Source: Chloroflexota bacterium
Lineage (GTDB): Bacteria > Chloroflexota > UBA6077 > JACCZL01
Assembly: GCA_013695975.1 (NCBI GenBank)
Contig: JACCZL010000032.1
Span: 1-22,993 of the forward strand
Direction: 5' to 3'
DNA length: 22,993 nucleotides
Made by a program: the position numbers and the translations under genes. Below are positions 15,742-22,718 of this stretch, piece by piece. Each line of letters starts with the position of its first letter. Positions within the stretch are counted from its first letter, which is position 1. The notes beneath the pieces are model-generated. The model had not been told where the DNA came from and searched no databases. It worked only from the letters and a program-made list of their open reading frames with translations.

Positions 15742-16930
15742 GCGCCTGGCGCTCGACGGCGGCCGCCCGGTCCGCGAGAGCTGGCTGCCGTTCCATCGGC
15801 CTCGGATCGAGGACGATGAGATCGCTGAGGTCGTCGAGACCCTCCGCGGCGGCTGGCTGACGACCGGTCCGCGCGTCAAACAGCTCGAGCGCGAGCTCGC
15901 GGCCTACGTCGGCGCGGGTCACGCCGTAGCGCTGAACTCGGGTACCGCCGCACTCCATCTCGCGCTCGAGGCGATCAAACTTGGCCCGAGCGACGAGGTG
16001 ATCCTGCCGACCTACACGTTCGCGGCAACTGGCGAGGCCGTGGCGTACTTTGGCGCCCGTCCGGTCCTGGTGGACGTCGATCCACTGACGCTCAACCTGG
16101 ACCCCTCAGCAGCGGCTGCCGCGGTCACCGACCGAACCCGCGCGATCATCGCCGTCGACATCGGCGGCGTGCCGTGCGATTACGACCCGCTCCTCGAGCT
16201 GTGCCGCGCCCGCGGCCTGGTCCTGATCGACGACGCCGCCCACGCTCTCCCGGCCCGCTACCGCGGTCGCATGGTCGGCACGATCGCCGACCTGACCGCC
16301 CTGAGCTTCTACGCCACGAAGCCGATGACGACGGGGGAGGGGGGCATGCTACTGACCGACGACGGACGCTATGCCGAGCGCGCCCAGATCATGAGCCTGC
16401 ACGGGATCAGCCACGACGCCTGGAAGCGCTATACCGCCGAGGGGAGCTGGTACTACGAGATAGTCGCGCCGGGCTTCAAGTACAACATGACCGACGTTGC
16501 CGCCGCGCTCGGCCTGCGCCAGCTCACCAAGCAGGACCGCTTCCGCGCCGAGCGGGCGCAGATCGCGGCGCGCTACGACGAGGCCTTCGCGACGTTGCCA
16601 GCAGTGGAATGTCCGCATGTCCCAGACTGGTCGGAGACGTCCTGGCACCTTTACATCCTTCGCCTCCAGCTCGACCGCCTCACCGTCGATCGCGCCCAGG
16701 TCATCAAGGCCCTCGCGGCCGAAAACGTCGGCGCCAGCGTCCATTTCATCCCCTTGCACTGTCACCCCTGGTACCGCGAGCGCTACGGCTTCGCCCCGGA
16801 GGCGTTCCCACACGCCTACCAGCAGTATCAACGCACCGTGTCCCTGCCGATCTTTCCCGGCATGGACGACCGCGATGTCGACGACGTCATCGCCGCCGTC
16901 AGCAAAGTGATTGACCACTACCAGCGCTAG
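15731..16930 (+). CDS. DegT/DnrJ/EryC1/StrS-family PLP-dependent sugar aminotransferase
   Basis: Members transfer an amino group to a nucleotide-linked keto-sugar (or act as related dehydratases). Hallmarks: GGWLTTGPRVKQLERELAAY near the N-terminus, NSGTAALHLAL, PTYTFAATGEAV, VDVDPLTLNLD, VLIDDAAHALPA, and SFYATKPMTTGEGG, where Lys197 is the expected PLP Schiff-base lysine. The C-terminal part has FKYNMTDVAAALGLRQL and HFIPLHCHPWY. The retained lysine points to an aminotransferase rather than a dehydratase. At 399 residues the length is typical. GTG 15731 is preceded by GGAGGG at 15721-15726, inside the end of the methyltransferase gene. With the PglC-type transferase next door, a 4-amino-sugar for lipid-linked glycan initiation is a plausible product. 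Confidence 0.92.
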   Translation: MIAERLALDGGRPVRESWLPFHRPRIEDDEIAEVVETLRGGWLTTGPRVKQLERELAAYVGAGHAVALNSGTAALHLALEAIKLGPSDEVILPTYTFAATGEAVAYFGARPVLVDVDPLTLNLDPSAAAAAVTDRTRAIIAVDIGGVPCDYDPLLELCRARGLVLIDDAAHALPARYRGRMVGTIADLTALSFYATKPMTTGEGGMLLTDDGRYAERAQIMSLHGISHDAWKRYTAEGSWYYEIVAPGFKYNMTDVAAALGLRQLTKQDRFRAERAQIAARYDEAFATLPAVECPHVPDWSETSWHLYILRLQLDRLTVDRAQVIKALAAENVGASVHFIPLHCHPWYRERYGFAPEAFPHAYQQYQRTVSLPIFPGMDDRDVDDVIAAVSKVIDHYQR

Positions 16931-16942
16931 CCTTCCACGACA

Positions 16943-17542
16943 GTGAAGATGACCAAGCGCCTGATCGACGTAGTCGTGGCGGGATCGGGCCTCGTCGTCC
17001 TGATGCCGCTCTGCGGCGTGATCGCCGTGGCGGTGCGCCTCGACTCGCCCGGGCCCGTCCTCTACCGAGCGCGCCGCGCGGGCCGCGACGGCCAGCCATT
17101 CAGGATGTATAAATTCCGGACCATGCACGTAGACCGCGCGACGCACGGGGCGCTGATCACGCGCCACGGCGACCAGCGCGTCACTCGCGTTGGCCGCGTC
17201 CTGCGCAGGACCAAGCTGGACGAGGTACCCCAGCTCTGGAACGTCTTCCGAGGCGATATGAGCCTGGTCGGGCCACGTCCCGAAGACCCCCACTATGTCA
17301 CGCTGTACTCGGCTGAGCAGCGGCGAGTGCTGAGCGTCCGCCCGGGCATGACCAGCCTCGCCTCCGTTCGGTTTCGAAACGAAGAGCGTATCCTGATTGG
17401 CGAAGACTGGGAACGGGCCTACGTGGGCACAGTCATGCCGGCGAAGCTGGCGTTCGACCTCGACTATGTCGAGCGCCAGTCGCTCTGCCTCGACGCTCGG
17501 GTGCTCTGGGAAACCGCGCGATCGCTGATCTGTCCATGGTAG
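16943..17542 (+). CDS. PglC-type polyprenyl-phosphate phosphoglycosyl transferase
   Basis: The small (199-residue) monotopic form: it moves a phospho-sugar from a nucleotide sugar onto polyprenyl phosphate, starting lipid-linked glycan assembly at the cytoplasmic face. An N-terminal re-entrant hydrophobic segment (VVVAGSGLVVLMPLCGVIAVAVR, about 10-33) is followed by SPGPVLYRARRAGRDGQPF and MYKFRTM. The catalytic Asp-Glu pair is in KLDEVPQLWNVFRGDMSLVG (Asp93, Glu94), ending GPRPED. There is no extra N-terminal domain as in WbaP or WcaJ, so it is a minimal form. GTG 16943 (or ATG 16949) lies 12 bases after the aminotransferase stop; the 3' end overlaps the ligase-like gene by 7 bases. It fits as the initiating enzyme for the glycan handled by its neighbours. 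Confidence 0.93.
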   Translation: MKMTKRLIDVVVAGSGLVVLMPLCGVIAVAVRLDSPGPVLYRARRAGRDGQPFRMYKFRTMHVDRATHGALITRHGDQRVTRVGRVLRRTKLDEVPQLWNVFRGDMSLVGPRPEDPHYVTLYSAEQRRVLSVRPGMTSLASVRFRNEERILIGEDWERAYVGTVMPAKLAFDLDYVERQSLCLDARVLWETARSLICPW

Positions 17543-20073
17543 TCTCCGCGGAGTCGACCGGGTCCCAGCGAGCTACCACGGGCGGAGATCCGATCGGCGC
17601 CCCCACCGCGCCATCGCTTTCGACGCCACCGACCACCACGAGCCGCCTGCGCAGCCGGGTTGACGCGATCGGCGCGACGCTGGTGCGGCTCGAACCGTGG
17701 CTAGCCACCGTCTGCGCGAGCATCCTGCTGACCTACCCAAATCCCTTCGTGGTAGCGGCGGCGGCGGTCGGTGGGCTCCCGACGCTTGTCCGCTGCCGCT
17801 CCACGGGTCGGCCCTGGAGAAAGACAGCCTTCGACGTTCCACTCCTGCTCCTGGTCGCCGGCGCGCTGCTCGGCGGCTACGCCGGGATTAGCCGCGAGGG
17901 CGCCACGCTTCGGCTGTACGGGCTGCTGGCGGGGCTGCTGCTCTACGCTGCTATCCTGGAGCACGCGACCACCCCTCCGCGGCTGCGACGCGTCACCATG
18001 GCCTTGCTGGCCCTGGTCACCGTCGGCACGCTCGCCCTTGTGCTGATCGCCGACCAGTTCCTGCGGTTCGACCGCGTTCCCCTGCTGGGAGCGCTCATCG
18101 ACGCCATCGGGCCCGTCGGAGAACCCAGAGGGATCGGCTACGACGACGCGCTGGGCCAGCGCTTCCGCTTCTACGGCTCGGGAGTTGGCGCCCTCGGCGA
18201 TGTCGGCCTGGCGCTGTGCTTCAGCGCGCTGCTCGGCGTTGGCAGGTCGTCGTCGCGGCTGCTGCTTTTGCCGCTCGCCCTCTTCTTCGGCATTTCGGTC
18301 CTGATCTCTGACAATCGCGGCTCGATGCTTTTCGGGGCCCTGACGCTGGCGACGCTCGCGGTTTTCTGGCGACCCCGGCTCCTGCCGCTCCTCCCCATCG
18401 TCGGCCTGAGCATGCTCTCGCTGCTGGCCCTCGGCCTGGTCGATCGCGGTCTAGACCTCCGCACCATCGGCCAACGCTTCTGGTTCTGGGAGAACAGCCT
18501 CTACCTCGCTCGGGAGCTGCCGATCACCGGCGCCGGACTCGGGACCCAGTCGGTCCAGCTCACCTACAAAGCCTATTTCCTGCCGACCTACCCGCCGTTC
18601 AGCCATACCCACAACATCTATCTCCAAGCGCTCCTCGAACAAGGCCTGCTCGGGTTCCTTGGGCTTGTTGGCCTGGTGCTGGCCACCTTCTGGATCGCCT
18701 GGCGGCTGCTAGTGGCCAACGGCAGCGACGGGCCCGCCAGCGAGCGGTGGATTCGCGCCGCCGGCTTCGCCGGTCTGGGTGGCGCCACAGCCCTCTTCAG
18801 CACCGGCCTGAGTGAGATCAGCGCGCTCACCACCCTGGGGGGTGCGCTCCTGCTGTCGATGCTCGGCCTGCTCGCCGCCGCGCAGCGGACGATGGAACAT
18901 CGACGATGGAGCACAGCTCCCGGCCCGCGATCCCCTGCAATCCGGCGTTCGTCAGCGGTCCTCCGCTCGCCCCGGGGTCTCCTGATCGCCGCGATCGCGC
19001 TCTTCGCCTTCGTGGCCGTCCTGGCAGCGTCCGGCCTCGCGGCACGCGGAGCGGCCCTGGTGTTGCTCAACTTCGGCACCGTCGAGCTCAACCGCGCAAC
19101 ACTGTCTGAGGACACCGCGCGCGGCTTGCGTCCGCTTCTGCTGGCCCGAGCGATCGGGCTGTTGCGAGCCGCGGCCAGTCTCGGCGCGGACACCGCCATC
19201 GTCCAGCGCAACATGGCTCTAGTTCTCGCCGCGCAAGATGATGATCGCGCTGCTCGCACGGCAGCCAACCGTGCCCGCGCCGCCACGTCGTCGAGCGATG
19301 AGCGGGGGCAGATGCAGATCGGCCGAGCGTTCATCGCCGCCCGTATCTGGCCCGACGCCATTCGCGCCTTCGAGGAAGCCGGCGCCGGCCCGCAGCTCGT
19401 CCAGCTCGGCAACCGCCTGGTGCGTGGCCGCAATTGGGAGCAGGCCGTCGCCGCGTACACCGCGGCCATTCGGGTCCAGCCCCGAAGCCGCGCCCCATAC
19501 GAGCGGATCGCTCGGATCGGGCGAGAGCGCGGAGACACGACCGAGGAAGTGATCGCGCGGTTGGACAGTCTCATCGCCCTCGGAGGGTGGCCGGAGCACC
19601 ACGCCCACCTGGAAGTCGCGAGAGTCTATCGTGAGGCCGGGCGTTACGACGAGGCGCTCGCGGCGATTGATCGTGCCGGTCGCATCGCCGAGGAAGACGC
19701 CGACAAGCTAGAGCGGGGCCTCGCCCTCGCCCAGGCCGGACGTCTTGTCGAGGCGGAACCACTCCTGCGCTTCGCGACACGGGAGATCCCCGACGAGGAG
19801 GAGCCATACTACTGGCTCGGCGTCGCCCAACTGGCGGGCGGCAGATTCGAAGCCGCGGCGGCGAGCGCCCAGACCGGCCTGTCGAAGCTCCCGCCATCAG
19901 ATCGTACCCAGCGCAGTCTGTTCCTCACCCTCCTCGGCGACAGTTTCCTCGCCCTCGGTCGACCCGCTGAGGCGCTCGCGGCGTATGAACAGGGCACGGC
20001 CCAGCGCCCTGGCGACCCCCGCCTCGTAGAGGGCGTCGCCCGCGCCCGCGCCGCCCTGACGAACCCACGCTAG
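17536..20073 (+). CDS. O-antigen-ligase-like polytopic protein with C-terminal TPR domain
   Basis: An 845-residue fusion. The first ~470 residues carry many hydrophobic helices (for example LPIVGLSMLSLLALGL and LLGFLGLVGLVLATFWIAW). The typical Wzy/WaaL segment GAGLGTQSVQL, then FSHTHNIYLQALLEQGLLG (about 354-372), is followed by further helices. One more hydrophobic helix (LLIAAIALFAFVAVLAASGLA) leads into about 290 residues of TPR-like repeats (RNWEQAVAAYTAAIRVQP, GRYDEALAAIDRAGRI, GRFEAAAASAQTGLSKLP, GRPAEALAAYEQGTAQRP). Such proteins either polymerise lipid-linked glycan units or ligate glycan to an acceptor; the sequence does not settle which. The TPR tail is predicted to bind a partner. 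ATG 17536 overlaps the transferase stop by 7 bases. It is the last gene of the chain; no flippase is seen nearby. Confidence 0.82.
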   Translation: MVVSAESTGSQRATTGGDPIGAPTAPSLSTPPTTTSRLRSRVDAIGATLVRLEPWLATVCASILLTYPNPFVVAAAAVGGLPTLVRCRSTGRPWRKTAFDVPLLLLVAGALLGGYAGISREGATLRLYGLLAGLLLYAAILEHATTPPRLRRVTMALLALVTVGTLALVLIADQFLRFDRVPLLGALIDAIGPVGEPRGIGYDDALGQRFRFYGSGVGALGDVGLALCFSALLGVGRSSSRLLLLPLALFFGISVLISDNRGSMLFGALTLATLAVFWRPRLLPLLPIVGLSMLSLLALGLVDRGLDLRTIGQRFWFWENSLYLARELPITGAGLGTQSVQLTYKAYFLPTYPPFSHTHNIYLQALLEQGLLGFLGLVGLVLATFWIAWRLLVANGSDGPASERWIRAAGFAGLGGATALFSTGLSEISALTTLGGALLLSMLGLLAAAQRTMEHRRWSTAPGPRSPAIRRSSAVLRSPRGLLIAAIALFAFVAVLAASGLAARGAALVLLNFGTVELNRATLSEDTARGLRPLLLARAIGLLRAAASLGADTAIVQRNMALVLAAQDDDRAARTAANRARAATSSSDERGQMQIGRAFIAARIWPDAIRAFEEAGAGPQLVQLGNRLVRGRNWEQAVAAYTAAIRVQPRSRAPYERIARIGRERGDTTEEVIARLDSLIALGGWPEHHAHLEVARVYREAGRYDEALAAIDRAGRIAEEDADKLERGLALAQAGRLVEAEPLLRFATREIPDEEEPYYWLGVAQLAGGRFEAAAASAQTGLSKLPPSDRTQRSLFLTLLGDSFLALGRPAEALAAYEQGTAQRPGDPRLVEGVARARAALTNPR

Positions 20074-20232
20074 CGATTTTCGCTGCCGTGGGCCACCAGG
20101 CCCGAGCGTGGCGCCCTGTGCGCTGAGCAGACGCTCGCCCGACCCCTGTCGCCCACCTCCGACGTTGTCTCACGTGGGCAATCCGCTTCACCAACGCGGC
20201 CACCTCCTGACACGAACGTGCGAGGACAACCA

Positions 20233-21597
20233 GTGAGTACGAGCACGCTGCCAGCCACCCCCACCGGCCTGGCTCAGAGCCAGCAGCGGAACGGCGCCGC
20301 CCCCGTTGCCGACGCCCCTGCCTTCTGGCCATCGCCACCGCAGACGATCGAAGAGAGCGGGCTGATGCTTCCGACCGTCGAGGACCACCTGGTTCGTCTG
20401 CTTTACTTTGGTCTGCAGATGACCGGCGCCGAGCTCGCAGCGGGCTCCGGCCTGCCCTATATAGCGATCCAACCACTGGTGCATGGTTTGACCCGTGACC
20501 AGGTCTTCGAGCGTGTCGGCCAGAAGTCGGTGATCGACTCCGGCTACGTCTACGCCCTCGCCCCCAAGGGACGAGTGCGCGCCGACGAGGCCCTGCAGCG
20601 TACCTGGTATCACGGACCGCTTCCAGTCCCGCTCGCGCAGTACGTGGCCGCGGCTCGGGCCCAGACCATCGGCGAAGTGGTTGTGCGGCGCGACAATCTC
20701 CGTGCCGCCTTCGCCGACCTGGTGATTGGCGAGGAGCTGCTCGATCGGATCGGTCCGGCCGTCAACGCCGCCGATTCAATTTTCATGTACGGAGCGCCCG
20801 GCAACGGCAAAACGGCGATCGCCGAGCGCATCACCAGGATGATCGGCGGCGCCATCTTCGTCCCGCACGCGATCGAAGTCGACGGCTCGATCATCATGGT
20901 CTACGACGACCTCAACCATCGGCCGACCGACGAGCAGACAACCCGCCGCTACGATACCCGCTGGACGCGGGTGCGGCGCCCAGTCGTCGTCGCCGGCGGC
21001 GAGTTGACGCTGGCGTCGCTCGATCTCACCTGGAACGGCGTCGCCAAATTCTACGAAGCGCCACTCCAGATGAAGGCGAACGGTGGAACGTTCCTGATCG
21101 ACGACTTCGGACGCCAGATGGTCCGTCCGGTCGAGCTCCTGAACCGCTGGATTGTCCCCCTCGAGCGCCGAATTGACTACCTCACGCTCCAGACCGGCAA
21201 GCGACTCGAAGTCCCCTTTGACCAGCTCCTGATCTTTTCCACCAACCTCAACCCGGCCGACCTCGCCGACGAGGCATTCCAGCGTCGCGTGCGGTTCCGC
21301 GTCGCGGTCGACGACCCCACCGAAGCGCAGTTCGCCCAGGTCTTCAAGGTCGTTTGCGCCGCGAAGCGGGTCCCTTTCGACCCCGCCGGCTTCGAGTGGC
21401 TCTTGCGGACCTGGTGGCAGCCCTACAACCGCCCGCTCCGGATGGTCCAGCCGCGCGACCTCGTCAATCAGCTCATTGCCCAGGCCAAGTACCTCGGCCG
21501 ACCGCCCGCGATGGAGCCCGACCTCCTCGATCGCGCCTGCCGCAGCTACTTCGTTCTCGACCCAACCCCCGCGTCAACCGCGGCCCGCTTTACGTAG
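20233..21597 (+). CDS. Winged-helix/AAA+ ATPase of little-known function
   Basis: A 454-residue protein. Residues about 50-125 look like a winged helix (LLYFGLQMTGAELAAGSGLP, then DSGYVYALAPKGRVRADEALQ). The AAA+ core has Walker A GAPGNGKTAIAERI (about 187-200), a Walker B GGTFLIDDFGRQ (about 284-295), sensor-1-like LLIFSTNLNP (about 331-340) and an arginine-rich FQRRVRFRV (about 350). The nucleotide site looks intact. I recall similar proteins in Chloroflexota and Proteobacteria labelled only 'AAA family ATPase'. MoxR-like architecture suggests a chaperone or regulatory role, but no VWA or other partner lies beside it. GTG 20233 is preferred over GTG 20218 because GAGG at 20222-20225 sits seven bases ahead. 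A 159-base gap separates it from the glycan genes; it has no clear promoter, only the small hairpin GGGCC/GGCCC just after 20090. Confidence 0.78.
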   Translation: MSTSTLPATPTGLAQSQQRNGAAPVADAPAFWPSPPQTIEESGLMLPTVEDHLVRLLYFGLQMTGAELAAGSGLPYIAIQPLVHGLTRDQVFERVGQKSVIDSGYVYALAPKGRVRADEALQRTWYHGPLPVPLAQYVAAARAQTIGEVVVRRDNLRAAFADLVIGEELLDRIGPAVNAADSIFMYGAPGNGKTAIAERITRMIGGAIFVPHAIEVDGSIIMVYDDLNHRPTDEQTTRRYDTRWTRVRRPVVVAGGELTLASLDLTWNGVAKFYEAPLQMKANGGTFLIDDFGRQMVRPVELLNRWIVPLERRIDYLTLQTGKRLEVPFDQLLIFSTNLNPADLADEAFQRRVRFRVAVDDPTEAQFAQVFKVVCAAKRVPFDPAGFEWLLRTWWQPYNRPLRMVQPRDLVNQLIAQAKYLGRPPAMEPDLLDRACRSYFVLDPTPASTAARFT

Positions 21598-21601
21598 GGC
21601 G

Positions 21602-21675
21602 GCAGCGACACAGGGCGGTAGAGCGATAGCAGACGAAGGTGCGTCTCGCCGTCCGCTACCGCCCTGTGTCGCTGC
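21602..21675. repeat. 20-bp perfect inverted repeat at a convergent gene junction (stem-loop)
   Basis: The 20 bases 21602-21621 (starting GCAGCGACACAG) are the exact reverse complement of 21656-21675. The 34-base interval holds an inner hairpin, AGACG 21631-21635 with CGTCT 21642-21646. The left arm begins 5 bases after the AAA+ gene stop; the right arm begins at the last base of the - strand lyase gene and covers its stop codon and last codons. A transcript from either side would form a very stable stem-loop, so a bidirectional terminator is the simplest role, although no T-run follows on either strand. Confidence 0.75.
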
Positions 21676-22525
21676 TCAGGACGCGGCGAGCCCGCTCGAC
21701 CATCGGGACGTCGATCAGCTTGCCATCAAGATTGATCGCGCCGGTGCCGCGGGCGACCGCTGCCTCGTACGCCTGGACGACCCGCTGCGCGTGCTCCAGC
21801 TCGGCCGCCGACGCGGCGAAGACCTCGTTGATCGTCGGGATCTGGCTGGGGTGGATCGCCGGCTTGCCGGTGTAGCCGAGCTGCCGCCCCTCCCGGGATT
21901 CTCGGACCAAGCCATCTCGGTCGCCGATGTCGGTCCAGGGCGTGTCGAGCGCCAGCACGCCGGCCGCGCGGGCGGCCAGGGCGACCCAGGCCCGAGGAAA
22001 GCGAGACTCGAATCCGTCCGAGCTGCGCTCGACCCCGAGATCGAGCGTGAAGTCCTCTGCCCCGAAGGTCACCCCGAGCACACGCGGCGCCGCGCCGGCC
22101 AGCTCCTGAGCCCTGAGCACGCCCCTGACCGTTTCGAGGATCGGAACCAGCCGAATCGACCCCAGCTTCAGCCCGACCCGCAGCTCGGACTGGGCCAGGA
22201 TCATGTTGGCCTCACGGAGCTGATCGGCAGTCTCGACTTTCGGTAGGAAAATCCCGTCCAGCCCCTCGGCCACCACCCCTCGGACGTCGTCGCGGAAGAA
22301 CGGTGTCCCGACAGCGTTCACCCGCGCAAAAACGGCAAGGCCATCGAGCAGCGGTCCGCCCAACCGCTCGCGGATCATCCGCCGCGCCACCGGCTTCTCG
22401 GCCGGCGGGACGGCGTCCTCGATGTCGAGGATCACCGCGTCAGGGCGAAACTCGCCGAGCTTCTCGTAGAACCGAGCCCGGTGCCCCGGCACGAACAGGA
22501 GCGATCGAAGGGCCATTCCCGCCAT
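21656..22525 (-). CDS. HpcH/HpaI aldolase / citrate lyase beta-subunit (CitE)-like protein
   Basis: A 289-residue TIM-barrel lyase of the CitE group, which act on CoA thioesters such as malyl-CoA, citramalyl-CoA or citryl-CoA using Mg2+. Family motifs: RSLLFVPGHR at the start, DAVILDIEDAVPPAEKPVAR (with the metal-site region), FARVNAVGTPFFRDDV, GIFLPKVETADQL, RLVPILETVRGV, LGVTFGAEDFTLDLG (acidic ligand region) and GKPAIHPSQIPTINEVFAAS. It is complete and a stand-alone gene, with no citrate lyase alpha or gamma subunit beside it, so a malyl/citramalyl-type or uncharacterised lyase is more likely than true citrate lyase. ATG 22525 or ATG 22516 could be the start; neither has a strong ribosome-binding site. 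The only gene read on the - strand that looks intact. Exact substrate unknown. Confidence 0.9.
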   Translation of the reverse strand: MAGMALRSLLFVPGHRARFYEKLGEFRPDAVILDIEDAVPPAEKPVARRMIRERLGGPLLDGLAVFARVNAVGTPFFRDDVRGVVAEGLDGIFLPKVETADQLREANMILAQSELRVGLKLGSIRLVPILETVRGVLRAQELAGAAPRVLGVTFGAEDFTLDLGVERSSDGFESRFPRAWVALAARAAGVLALDTPWTDIGDRDGLVRESREGRQLGYTGKPAIHPSQIPTINEVFAASAAELEHAQRVVQAYEAAVARGTGAINLDGKLIDVPMVERARRVLSSDTGR

Positions 22526-22567
22526 TATGGGCGGTCGAGACCCCGATCCGCCACTCGCCCAGCGCCA

Positions 22568-22576
22568 TGCTATACT
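22568..22576 (+). promoter_or_regulatory. Extended -10 promoter for the tRNA gene
   Basis: TGCTATACT at 22568-22576 fits the extended -10 pattern, 70 bases before the tRNA. No clear -35 element. The 121-base gap 22526-22646 is otherwise empty. Confidence 0.45.
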
Positions 22577-22646
22577 TGCCCTTGCCGCCGGAACACGGTG
22601 GGCCAGCGCGCGACCCCGCGAGCCTGGCGCTCCGGCCAGCGGTCAC

Positions 22647-22718
22647 GGCGGGGTAGCTCAGTGGTAGAGCAGGGGACTCATAAGCCCTTGGTCGACAGTT
22701 CGAATCTGTCCTCCGCCA
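22647..22718 (+). tRNA. tRNA-Met (anticodon CAT)
   Basis: A complete cloverleaf. Acceptor GGCGGGG 22647-22653 pairs with CTCCGCC 22711-22717 (one G-T pair). The D stem is GCTC/GAGC with loop AGTGGTA. The anticodon loop CTCATAA (22677-22683) has anticodon CAT at 22679-22681. The T arm is GACAG-TTCGAAT-CTGTC, and the discriminator is A 22718. The 3' CCA is not encoded (CCCC follows). The anticodon stem has an A-G mismatch next to the loop. CAT also serves tRNA-Ile2, whose C is changed to lysidine; the GCAGGxGACTCATAA and TTGGTCG context resembles Ile2 somewhat, so elongator Met is the default but not certain. It is not an initiator: the anticodon stem lacks the three G-C pairs beside the loop. 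Confidence 0.9.
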
